DNA from: Comamonadaceae bacterium
Lineage (GTDB): Bacteria > Pseudomonadota > Gammaproteobacteria > Burkholderiales > Burkholderiaceae_C
Assembly (NCBI GenBank): GCA_947469815.1
Contig: CANIRI010000184.1
Coordinates: 1-5,310, forward strand
Length of the DNA stretch: 5,310 bases
Reading direction: 5' to 3'
The first letter of the stretch is position 1; the number at the start of each line of letters is the position of its first letter. Under the pieces are notes generated by a model, which saw only the letters and a list, made by a program, of their open reading frames with translations, had not been told where the DNA came from and did not search any database. The position numbers and the translations under genes were made by a program. Below are positions 1 to 5,310 of the stretch, piece after piece.

Positions 1-119
1 CAATATGGGGGGCTTTGGATGGCGCCGCACGTAGGGCGCGCACGGGAGGCTGGGCGCGGCTGCGTCACGGGGATTTAGATGATCGGTCTGGGTTCAGTCG
101 GCAAACACCAACCGAGGCA
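1..119. other. Left-edge segment with no supported gene
   Basis: This G+C-rich stretch lies beyond the 3' end of the acetyltransferase gene. On the plus strand, frames open at the window edge close at 32-34 (TAG) and 76-78 (TAG). Either could be the last codons of a gene entering from the left, but the visible peptides are too short to recognise. On the minus strand a GTG near 68 opens a proline- and arginine-rich frame running off the edge, with no ribosome binding site. A weak inverted repeat, CCAAC (108-112) with GTTGG (125-129), flanks the acetyltransferase stop codon. It has no T-tract, so I do not call it a terminator. Confidence 0.3.
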
Positions 120-842
120 TCAACCGTTGGCCTTTGCTGATCGCCGCCTTCTGCCCTCCGCTTGAATACCCTCGATGTCCAAAGGCCCCACCCGCCCGGC
201 CTGCTTGTCTGCTTGCCCTTGTTCAATGTCATTTTTCAGGTCCGCCTCCATGGTTTGGTAGTGCATGCCTTTGAATACTTGGGGCGGCTCCGTGGCCTTG
301 AATCCCAAACGCGCATACACCGCAACCGCAAACAATGACGAGCGAACAGTCACTGTATTTCTCAAAAGACCACCGTCTAAAGCGAATTGCCACAGTTGCC
401 GGCCAACGCCCAGCTTTTGAAAAGCCGGATGCACGAAAAAGTATTTCACGTGGCTGCTGTCACCGATTGCAAGAACGCCAACAAGAGATTTATCGGATAC
501 GGCCACCAACCAGGCCATTTGCGCAGACCCGAGTAGCTGACGTATGTGCGCAGGCTCAATGCTCGATTGGTACCAATCGGGGCACGGTTGTTCTGGAGTG
601 AAGCAACACGCGCGCGAGGCCGCATAAATTAACTCGGAAATAGCGGAAGCGTCCGCTTCTAACGCGTAGCGTAGTTCGGGGTTGTTGTTTATGGTTTTCG
701 CAGAATTAGCACGATGTGTTTCGACGGCTATGCGGTCACAAATTGTGACCACATCAGCAGCCAAGGGCAGCAAGTCATCACAAGCTGTGCCGAGTTCCCC
801 GTCGAATACAGCTTTGACATCACAAATTGTGATGTCAAACAC
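120..842 (-). CDS. GNAT-family N-acetyltransferase, start codon uncertain
   Basis: This is a probable acetyl-CoA-dependent N-acetyltransferase of the GNAT superfamily; the substrate cannot be told from sequence. The GNAT fold spans about residues 57-203 of the 240-residue reading. The acetyl-CoA-binding motif A lies at about 131-150, with strand VKYFFVHP followed by Q142-x-x-G145-x-G147-R148. Motif B contains AVAVYARLGF (about 172-181), including the tyrosine usual near the catalytic site. The C-terminus from about 204 is a polar tail ending in a basic run, RRRR. GNAT proteins of this type normally begin just before LRYALEADASA (about residue 57), but no ATG, GTG or TTG lies there. The available in-frame starts are GTG at 842, TTG at 773 and 764, and GTG at 752, and none has a clear Shine-Dalgarno. 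Residues 1-40 contain TICD, TACD and TICD at exact 14-residue spacing, produced by a DNA palindrome array. The gene is either N-terminally extended or its original start has been replaced. It is divergent from the toxin-antitoxin module. Family assignment is confident; start and substrate are not. Confidence 0.75.
   Translation of the reverse strand: MFDITICDVKAVFDGELGTACDDLLPLAADVVTICDRIAVETHRANSAKTINNNPELRYALEADASAISELIYAASRACCFTPEQPCPDWYQSSIEPAHIRQLLGSAQMAWLVAVSDKSLVGVLAIGDSSHVKYFFVHPAFQKLGVGRQLWQFALDGGLLRNTVTVRSSLFAVAVYARLGFKATEPPQVFKGMHYQTMEADLKNDIEQGQADKQAGRVGPLDIEGIQAEGRRRRSAKANG
734..750. promoter_or_regulatory. Perfect palindrome, array site 1
   Basis: The arms GGTCACAA (734-741) and TTGTGACC (743-750) are exact reverse complements around A742. 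The site lies directly after the in-frame GTG at 752-750 of the acetyltransferase. If that GTG were the real start, the palindrome would cover the first codons, a position suited to a repressor site. Confidence 0.5.
777..791. promoter_or_regulatory. Degenerate middle copy of the palindrome, array site 2
   Basis: ATCACAA (777-783) matches the left arm of site 3 in all seven positions. After centre G784, the right arm CTGTGCC matches TTGTGAT at four of seven positions. Its centre is exactly midway between those of the two perfect palindromes, which is the main reason to treat it as a related copy. Confidence 0.4.
813..839. promoter_or_regulatory. Perfect 27-nt palindrome, array site 3
   Basis: The arms TTTGACATCACAA (813-825) and TTGTGATGTCAAA (827-839) are exact reverse complements around A826. 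This is the longest perfect inverted repeat I found in the window. It begins one base inside the most upstream GTG (842-840) of the acetyltransferase frame. The core has TCACA and TGTGA in the opposite order from a CRP box (TGTGA-N6-TCACA), so it is not a CRP site. It is a plausible operator for an unidentified dimeric regulator. Confidence 0.5.
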
Positions 843-878
843 GAGAGGAGGAGGACTGAGTGCTCGGGTGAAGCTTTT

Positions 879-908
879 CGGTGGCTTTGCGTCACCGGCT
901 TTAGCCGG
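879..908. other. Two overlapping small hairpins in the divergent intergenic region
   Basis: CCGGCT (895-900) and AGCCGG (903-908) form a perfect short stem-loop. An alternative stem, CGGTG (879-883) with CACCG (893-897), shares bases with it, so the two exclude each other. No T-run follows on either strand, so an intrinsic terminator is not supported. The function is unknown. Confidence 0.3.
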
Positions 909-958
909 GTTTGCCCTTCAATTTTCTTGTCCATCGGTTCTGCTTGAAGCTACCAAAA

Positions 959-982
959 TTATCTTGATAAATTGTTGTTATC
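959..982. promoter_or_regulatory. Candidate operator half-sites upstream of the toxin promoter
   Basis: TTATC (959-963) and GATAA (966-970) form a perfect 12-nt palindrome around TT, and a further TTATC lies at 978-982. The cluster ends five bases before the -35 of the predicted toxin promoter. Toxin-antitoxin modules of this type are normally autorepressed by the antitoxin binding such inverted repeats. Binding here is inferred from position and symmetry only. Confidence 0.3.
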
Positions 983-986
983 GCGC

Positions 987-1015
987 TTGCTGAAAGTAAC
1001 ACCTGGTGCTAGACT
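987..1015 (+). promoter_or_regulatory. Predicted sigma70 promoter of the toxin-antitoxin operon, extended -10
   Basis: The -35 TTGCTG (987-992) and -10 TAGACT (1010-1015) are separated by exactly 17 bases. TGC immediately before the -10 matches an extended -10 (TGnTAnnnT). Transcription would be expected to start at about 1021-1023, that is on the ATG of the toxin, implying a leaderless or nearly leaderless message. An alternative weaker promoter, TTGAAG (944-949) with GATAAA (966-971), would give a short leader instead. Confidence 0.5.
997..1011. promoter_or_regulatory. Candidate operator in the promoter spacer
   Basis: TAACACC-T-GGTGCTA is a palindrome with one mismatched pair, centred at 1004, between the -35 and -10 of the toxin promoter. 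A dimeric helix-turn-helix repressor bound here would block RNA polymerase directly. It is a good candidate site for the antitoxin encoded at 1382-1705, but there is no direct evidence. Confidence 0.35.
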
Positions 1016-1020
1016 TCGGC

Positions 1021-1410
1021 ATGGGAGCCATTACGCCAAACCGCAGTTTCAAGACGGCCAAGTTCGCCAAGGACGCAAGCAAGGCCAAGATTGCGGACCT
1101 TGAGCTCTGTGCAGCCATTGCGCAAATTCTGTTGGGGCAGGTGGATGACTTGGGCGGTGGTGTGTTTAAAAAGCGACTCAATAGCAACCAGCACCGGTCC
1201 ATTGTTTTGGCCAAGGGCGGTCGCTATTGGATCTATGAATACCTGTTTGCCAAGAAGGACCGCGACAACATTGAACATGACGAGCTTCTAGCCTTTCGGC
1301 TCTTGGCCAAAAGTTATGCCGGTTTGACGGAGCATCAGCTGGGACAGTTACTGATTAACAAGGACTTGTTGGAGATTTGCCATGAAGAAAAAGCAGACGT
1401 TCAAAAGTGA
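1021..1410 (+). CDS. RelE-like type II toxin (PF06296/COG4737 family)
   Basis: This 129-residue protein has the pattern of the RelE/HigB-like toxin family formerly called DUF1044, whose members are thought to act as translation-inhibiting mRNA interferases. Recognisable family blocks are the N-terminal SFKTAKFAK (about 9-17), LGGGVFKKRL (about 44-53), and the C-terminal YEYLFAKKDRDNIEHDEL (about 73-90) followed by the helical FRLLAKSYAGL. Length is typical for the family. ATG 1021 is preferred because family members start just before the FKT block. GTG at 1006 is in frame and weakly preceded by GAAAG (992-996), but it lies upstream of the predicted transcription start. The 3' end overlaps the antitoxin gene by 29 bases in another frame, so the two are translationally linked. 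The exact RNA target and toxicity are unknown. All conserved blocks appear intact and there is no frameshift. Confidence 0.85.
   Translation: MGAITPNRSFKTAKFAKDASKAKIADLELCAAIAQILLGQVDDLGGGVFKKRLNSNQHRSIVLAKGGRYWIYEYLFAKKDRDNIEHDELLAFRLLAKSYAGLTEHQLGQLLINKDLLEICHEEKADVQK
1371..1374 (+). promoter_or_regulatory. Ribosome binding site of the antitoxin
   Basis: GGAG lies seven bases before ATG 1382, inside the toxin coding sequence. It is a better ribosome binding site than anything before the toxin start. This fits the need for the antitoxin to be translated more efficiently than the toxin. Confidence 0.65.
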
Positions 1411-1705
1411 TGCCTTTGCGGCGATCCACGCTTCGGCCACCGCTTTGCAAAAAGTGGGCGCAATAGACCAGACGACCATGCGCCAGTTCGATGCGTCCTG
1501 CTTGGCTGTACCGGTAACACTTGCGCCGGGGCAGATCAAAAGCATCCGCGAGCAAGCGCATGTCAGCCAGCCGGTATTTGCCAGGTACCTGAACACCAGT
1601 GAATCAACGGTTCAAAAGTGGGAGTCGGGCAGCAAACAGCCCAGTGGCATGGCACTCAAGCTATTGGCGGTGGTGCAAAAGCATGGGTTAGGGGTGCTGG
1701 CCTAG
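1382..1705 (+). CDS. XRE-family helix-turn-helix antitoxin, HigA/NadS-like
   Basis: This 107-residue protein is the partner of the preceding RelE-like toxin. It is expected to neutralise the toxin by direct binding and to repress the shared promoter. The C-terminal half (about residues 50-96) is a Cro/C1-type helix-turn-helix: IKSIREQAH forms helix 1, VSQPVFARYL (61-70) helix 2, and SESTVQKWESG (73-83) the recognition helix. PSGMALKLL then closes the domain. This layout, with an N-terminal segment of about 50 residues and a C-terminal XRE domain of the COG2944 type, is usual for antitoxins encoded after their toxin. The N-terminal region is probably the toxin-binding part. The start is supported by GGAG seven bases upstream and by the short overlap with the toxin gene. 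The stop is TAG at 1703-1705, and no clear terminator follows. Confidence 0.85.
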   Translation: MKKKQTFKSDAFAAIHASATALQKVGAIDQTTMRQFDASCLAVPVTLAPGQIKSIREQAHVSQPVFARYLNTSESTVQKWESGSKQPSGMALKLLAVVQKHGLGVLA

Positions 1706-1796
1706 ACGCGGACGCGCACCACGCCAAAGCTGCTTACACTGCACCCCAGGTTCGCTGACCAACCCGCAGCGCCGTACCTTTTGTAGCCGCCCACAA

Positions 1797-1814
1797 GGTG
1801 GCCCTACTACCACC
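1797..1814 (+). other. Small hairpin directly before the oxidoreductase ribosome binding site
   Basis: GGTGG (1797-1801) pairs with CCACC (1810-1814) around an eight-base loop, ending one base before the GGAG. A competing stem, CCAC (1791-1794) with GTGG (1798-1801), cannot form at the same time. Both stems are short, so any role in translation control is speculative. The rest of 1706-1826 shows no convincing promoter or terminator. Confidence 0.25.
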
Positions 1815-1818
1815 GGAG
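1815..1818 (+). promoter_or_regulatory. Ribosome binding site of the oxidoreductase gene
   Basis: GGAG lies eight bases before ATG 1827. It decides the start, since the ATG is followed at once by an N-terminus typical of the family. Confidence 0.7.
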
Positions 1819-1826
1819 TTTTTGCC

Positions 1827-4800
1827 ATGAACGCACCCATTCATCCTGACCAGTTCCGCCCGCATACGGTTTCGCTGGACGACAAGTACACGCAGTCCGA
1901 GGGCATGGCCTTCATGAGCGGCGTGCAGGCGCTGGTGCGCTTGCCCATGTTGCAGCGGGTGCGCGATCTGGCGGCGGGCAAGAATACGGCGGGCTTCATC
2001 AGCGGTTACCGGGGCTCGCCCTTGGGCAGCTACGACCAGTTTCTGGCCAAGGCGCAGCCGCATTTGAAGGCGCACCACATTGTTTTTCAGCCCGGCGTGA
2101 ATGAGGAGCTGGCGGCCACGGCTTTGTGGGGCACGCAGCAACTGGGCTTTGCGCCACCGGGCACCAACAAATACGACGGCGTGTTCGGCATCTGGTACGG
2201 CAAGGGACCGGGCGTGGACCGCTGCTCAGACGTGTTCAAGCACGCGAATATGGCGGGCACCACGCCCTGGGGTGGGGTGCTGGCGGTGGCGGGGGACGAC
2301 CATGTGTCCAAAAGCTCCACCGCCGCGCACCAGAGCGACCACATTTTCAAGGCCTGCGGCACGCCGCTGTTTTTCCCGGCTGGCGTGCAAGACATTCTGG
2401 ACCTGGGGCTGCATGCCCTCGCCATGAGCCGCTACGCCGGCGTCTGGGCCGGCATGAAGACCATCCAGGAAATTGTGGAGTCCAGCGCGGCGGTCGACGT
2501 GGACCCGCAGCGCGTGCAGATCGTCATGCCCACCGACTTTGTGATGCCCGCCGGTGGCGTGCATATCCGCTGGCCGGACACGGCCTTGGACCAAGAGGCG
2601 CGGCTGTTTGACACCAAGTGGTACGCCGCGCTGGCCTATGTGCGCGCCAACCGGCTGAACCACAACGTCATCGAAGGCCCGAACGACCGCTTCGGCCTGA
2701 TGGCCAGCGGCAAGGCCTACAACGACACGCGCCAGGCCCTGCTCGATCTGGGCCTGGACGACGCCACCTGCCGCCGCGTGGGCATCCGCCTGCACAAGGT
2801 GGCGGTGGTCTGGCCGCTGGAGGCGCAGCTCACGCGCGAATTTGCCACCGGCTTGCAAGAGATTCTGGTGGTCGAAGAAAAGCGCCAGGTCATTGAATAC
2901 CAGCTCAAAGAAGAGCTGTACCACTGGCGCGCCGATGTGCGTCCGCGCGTGGTGGGCAAGTTCACGGTGTCAGACGACGCGGCCAGCCCCTATGGCATCG
3001 GCGGTGAATGGTCTGCGCCGGACCCGGCTGCCAACCGCTTGCTGCGCGCCAACGCCGATTTGTCGCCGTCCATGATTGCCCGCGCGATTGCGCAGCGCCT
3101 CACAGCGCTGGGTGTGGATGCCGATGTGCAAGCCCGCATGGACGCGCAACTGGCGATTCTGGACGCCAAAGAACGGTCCATGCAGGCGCTGACTTTGGGC
3201 GCGCCGTTGCCCGAGCGCCAGCCCTGGTTTTGTTCGGGTTGCCCGCACAACACCTCGACCCGCGTGCCCGAGGGATCGCGCGCGATGGCCGGCATCGGCT
3301 GCCATTTCATGACCTTGTGGATGGACCGCTCGACCACGGGCTTCACGCAAATGGGCGGCGAGGGCGCGCCCTGGGTCGGACAGCAGCCTTTTGCGAACGA
3401 CCGCCATATCTTTGCCAACCTGGGCGACGGCACCTACTTCCACAGCGGCATCCTGGCGGTGCGCCAGGCGATTGCGGCGGGCGTGAACATCACTTACAAG
3501 ATTTTGTACAACGATGCCGTTGCCATGACCGGCGGGCAGGCGATTGGCGAACGCGCTGAAGGCCACAGCGTGGTGCAGATCGCGCAAAGCATGCGCGCCG
3601 AGGGCGCGCAGCGCATCGTGGTGGTGACCGACGAACCCGAAAAATACGAGGGCGTGCAAGGTCTGCCCGACGGCGTGGCCGTGGAGCACCGCGACATGCT
3701 CGACGCGGTGCAGCGCATGCTGCGCGAGATCGAAGGCACCACCGTCATCATTTATGACCAAACCTGTGCCACCGAAAAGCGCCGCCGCCGCAAGCGCGGC
3801 ACCATGGTCGACCCGGCCACGCGGGTGGTGATCAACCCCCTGGTCTGCGAAGGCTGCGGAGACTGCGGCGTGCAAAGCAATTGCGTCAGCGTGGAGCCGC
3901 TGGAAACCGACTTCGGCCGCAAACGCCAGATCAACCAAAGCACCTGCAACAAAGATATTTCCTGCGTCAAAGGTTTTTGCCCCAGCTTTGTCACCGTGCA
4001 AGGTGGCAGTCTGCGCAAACCCGCAGCAGCGCGCAACGCGGCGGCCCCGAAAACGGGCTTGCCCGATCCGGTGTTGCCCGACTTAGATGCTGCGACCGAC
4101 GGCGTCTGGGGTGTGGTGGTTGCTGGCGTGGGTGGTACGGGGGTGATCACCATAGGCCAGTTGCTGGGCATGGCGGCACACATTGAGGGGCGTGGCATCG
4201 TCACGCAAGACGCGGGCGGCCTGGCGCAAAAAGGCGGTGCCACCTGGAGCCATGTGCTGATCGGCGCAAGCCAGGACGCCATTCGCACGACCCGCGTGGG
4301 CATGGCATGCGCGGATTTGGTCATTGGGTGCGACCCGGTGGTGAGTGCGGGCAAGGAAACCTCGTTGCGCCTGCGCGCCGGGCGCAGCCACGTGGTGTTG
4401 AACAGCCACAGCACGCCCACGGCGGCATTTGTGAAAAACGCCGACTGGGTCAACCCGGCAGCGGACTGTGTGGCCGCCATTGCCGCGACGCTGCAAGACC
4501 CGGCCGCGCTGGGCTGCGTGGACGCCGAGGCCATTGCCACGCAGTTGCTGGGCGACAGCATTTTTACCAACCCGGTGATGCTGGGTTTTGCCTGGCAAAA
4601 AGGCTGGATTCCCCTGGGCCAGGCGGCAATCTTGCGCGCCATGGAGCTCAACGCCGTGGCCGTAGAAAAAAACCAGGCCGCTTTCCAATGGGGCCGTTTG
4701 GCTGCCCAAGACCCGGTGGCGCTGGCACGGGCTCTGGCACCTGCGCAGGCGGTGCAGTTCATCCGAGCGCCCCGGCCCGCTGCAGGCGATCTGGAAGCGC

Positions 4801-5310
4801 TAATTGAGAGCCGCGCAGAATTTTTGACCCGCTATCAAAATGCCGCCTACGCCGCGCGCTACCGCGCGCTGGTGCAGCGGGTGCAGCAAGCCGAGGTGGC
4901 TGCGGAGCCCGTCAACCAGCAGGCGCTCAGCCTTGCAGTGGCGCGGTATTTGTTCAAGCTGATGGCCTATAAAGATGAATACGAAGTCGCCCGTTTGCAC
5001 AGCGATGCGGCTTTTAAGCTGCAGATTGCCGCCATGTTTGAGGGCGATTACCAACTCAACTACCACCTCGCGCCGCCGCTGCTCGCCCAGACCAATGCCA
5101 AAGGTGAGTTGCAAAAACAACGTTTTGGGGCGTGGATGGGGTGGGCTTTTGGGCTACTGGCACCTTTGAAGTTTTTACGAGGGAGCGCCTTCGACCCGTT
5201 TGGACGCAGCGCGGAGCGCCACCACGAGCGCGCGGTTCTGGCGCATTACGTTGCCACACTCGAGTTGGCGCTGCCCCGACTGAACGCGATAACCCTGCCG
5301 GATGCAACGG
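1827..5310 (+). CDS. Indolepyruvate ferredoxin oxidoreductase, fused alpha-beta type, 3' end beyond window
   Basis: This cytoplasmic enzyme oxidatively decarboxylates aryl-pyruvates such as indolepyruvate and phenylpyruvate to aryl-acetyl-CoA, passing electrons to ferredoxin in aromatic amino acid breakdown. The frame is open to the window edge, with 1161 complete codons and no stop. Domains in order: an N-terminal pyruvate-oxidoreductase-type domain (about 20-250) with SGYRGSPLGSYDQ (59-71), GVNEELAA (90-97) and GIWYGKGPGVDRCSDVFKH (121-139). A middle region follows, with CSGCPHNTST at 469-478. The thiamine-diphosphate domain has GDG at 533-535 and NDAVAMTGGQ at 562-571. The iron-sulfur region has cysteines 674, 677, 680, 686, then 707, 713, 718. 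An IorB/gamma-type domain starts near 760 with GVGGTGV (767-773) and GGLAQKGGA. The C-terminal part (about 985 onward) resembles DUF6537, with FKLMAYKDEYEVARL and DPFGR. Full-length relatives are about 1150-1200 residues, so probably only some tens are missing. Separate iorA and iorB genes encode these parts in archaea; here they form one chain. There is no frameshift in the visible part. Confidence 0.95.
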   Translation, partial: MNAPIHPDQFRPHTVSLDDKYTQSEGMAFMSGVQALVRLPMLQRVRDLAAGKNTAGFISGYRGSPLGSYDQFLAKAQPHLKAHHIVFQPGVNEELAATALWGTQQLGFAPPGTNKYDGVFGIWYGKGPGVDRCSDVFKHANMAGTTPWGGVLAVAGDDHVSKSSTAAHQSDHIFKACGTPLFFPAGVQDILDLGLHALAMSRYAGVWAGMKTIQEIVESSAAVDVDPQRVQIVMPTDFVMPAGGVHIRWPDTALDQEARLFDTKWYAALAYVRANRLNHNVIEGPNDRFGLMASGKAYNDTRQALLDLGLDDATCRRVGIRLHKVAVVWPLEAQLTREFATGLQEILVVEEKRQVIEYQLKEELYHWRADVRPRVVGKFTVSDDAASPYGIGGEWSAPDPAANRLLRANADLSPSMIARAIAQRLTALGVDADVQARMDAQLAILDAKERSMQALTLGAPLPERQPWFCSGCPHNTSTRVPEGSRAMAGIGCHFMTLWMDRSTTGFTQMGGEGAPWVGQQPFANDRHIFANLGDGTYFHSGILAVRQAIAAGVNITYKILYNDAVAMTGGQAIGERAEGHSVVQIAQSMRAEGAQRIVVVTDEPEKYEGVQGLPDGVAVEHRDMLDAVQRMLREIEGTTVIIYDQTCATEKRRRRKRGTMVDPATRVVINPLVCEGCGDCGVQSNCVSVEPLETDFGRKRQINQSTCNKDISCVKGFCPSFVTVQGGSLRKPAAARNAAAPKTGLPDPVLPDLDAATDGVWGVVVAGVGGTGVITIGQLLGMAAHIEGRGIVTQDAGGLAQKGGATWSHVLIGASQDAIRTTRVGMACADLVIGCDPVVSAGKETSLRLRAGRSHVVLNSHSTPTAAFVKNADWVNPAADCVAAIAATLQDPAALGCVDAEAIATQLLGDSIFTNPVMLGFAWQKGWIPLGQAAILRAMELNAVAVEKNQAAFQWGRLAAQDPVALARALAPAQAVQFIRAPRPAAGDLEALIESRAEFLTRYQNAAYAARYRALVQRVQQAEVAAEPVNQQALSLAVARYLFKLMAYKDEYEVARLHSDAAFKLQIAAMFEGDYQLNYHLAPPLLAQTNAKGELQKQRFGAWMGWAFGLLAPLKFLRGSAFDPFGRSAERHHERAVLAHYVATLELALPRLNAITLPDAT

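Larger units (their letters stand above)
734..839. repeat. Array of three palindromic sites at 42-bp spacing
   Basis: Three copies of a site based on ATCACAA-A-TTGTGAT have centres at 742, 784 and 826. The outer two are perfect palindromes; the middle one keeps the full left arm but is degraded on the right. The 42-bp spacing equals four turns of B-DNA, so all three would face the same side of the helix. It is also 14 codons, so the array appears in the overlapping minus-strand reading frame as a TxCD repeat. Phased palindromes of this kind are typical of operators bound cooperatively by dimeric regulators or of plasmid-type iterons. Which protein binds here is unknown, and the array could instead be a short tandem duplication within a gene. 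Confidence 0.6.

Noticed and set aside
105..130. Integron attC-like or terminator element at the acetyltransferase 3' end
   Set aside because: Only a five-base inverted repeat and a GTTGG are present; the GTTRRRY core pair and paired arms expected of attC are missing, and there is no T-tract.
813..839. CRP or FNR binding site
   Set aside because: The half-sites are TCACA then TGTGA, the inverse of the CRP order, and the core does not fit TTGAT-N4-ATCAA of FNR.
728..934. Minus-strand 68-codon frame starting at ATG 934, overlapping the acetyltransferase 5' end
   Set aside because: It overlaps the acetyltransferase frame, covers the hairpins and palindromes, has no ribosome binding site and shows no recognisable domain.
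843..993. Strong purine tract GAGGAGGAGG on the plus strand with a following small frame (GTG 868 to TGA 993, 41 codons)
   Set aside because: The tract looks like a Shine-Dalgarno, but GTG 860 gives only three codons and GTG 868 is about 13 bases away, too far. The frame also runs into the toxin promoter -35.
1706..1826. Intrinsic terminator after the antitoxin
   Set aside because: There is no stem-loop followed by a T-run; the only pairing is the weak hairpins near the oxidoreductase start.
2970..4001. Long minus-strand open frame opposite the oxidoreductase
   Set aside because: It lies wholly antisense to a clearly recognised enzyme with intact motifs. Its histidine/alanine/arginine-rich composition is what G/C-ending codons produce on the opposite strand, and no known domain is visible.
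3752..4762. Second long minus-strand open frame opposite the oxidoreductase
   Set aside because: It overlaps the conserved iron-sulfur and IorB-like domains in antisense, is serine/alanine/threonine-rich, and shows no recognisable fold or ribosome binding site.
1..5310. CRISPR array, tRNA or rRNA, insertion sequence
   Set aside because: I saw no regularly spaced identical repeats with variable spacers, no tRNA-like arms, no transposase motifs and no terminal inverted repeats with target duplications.

Overview
The window looks like a chromosomal segment of a Gram-negative proteobacterium, most likely a betaproteobacterium of the Burkholderiales (Comamonadaceae-like). This placement is an inference from the G/C-rich codon use of the main gene, from its single-polypeptide form of indolepyruvate ferredoxin oxidoreductase, and from the familiar look of the toxin-antitoxin pair. 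No marker gene fixes the species.

Layout. Bases 1-119 are G+C-rich and hold no gene I can support. Bases 120-842 (minus strand) encode a GNAT-family N-acetyltransferase whose true start is unclear. Its 5' part carries three palindromic sites with centres exactly 42 bp apart (742, 784, 826). Bases 843-1020 are the divergent intergenic region, with small hairpins and the promoter and candidate operators of the next unit. Bases 1021-1705 (plus strand) encode a compact type II toxin-antitoxin module, toxin first: a RelE-like toxin (PF06296/COG4737 type) overlapping an XRE/HigA-like helix-turn-helix antitoxin. Bases 1706-1826 are a short leader with a Shine-Dalgarno site and alternative small hairpins. 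From 1827 to the window edge runs one very long gene, a fused iorA-iorB type indolepyruvate ferredoxin oxidoreductase, with 1161 complete codons visible and its 3' end missing.

How the parts relate. The oxidoreductase is a metabolic enzyme that converts aryl-pyruvates from aromatic amino acids to aryl-acetyl-CoA. The toxin-antitoxin pair and the acetyltransferase are accessory genes beside it and show no evident metabolic link to it. The toxin-antitoxin and acetyltransferase segment is visibly less G+C-rich than the oxidoreductase, consistent with later acquisition. The observations most worth following are the 42-bp phased palindrome array (mirrored as a 14-residue repeat in the acetyltransferase N-terminus) and the toxin promoter, whose predicted transcription start coincides with the ATG.
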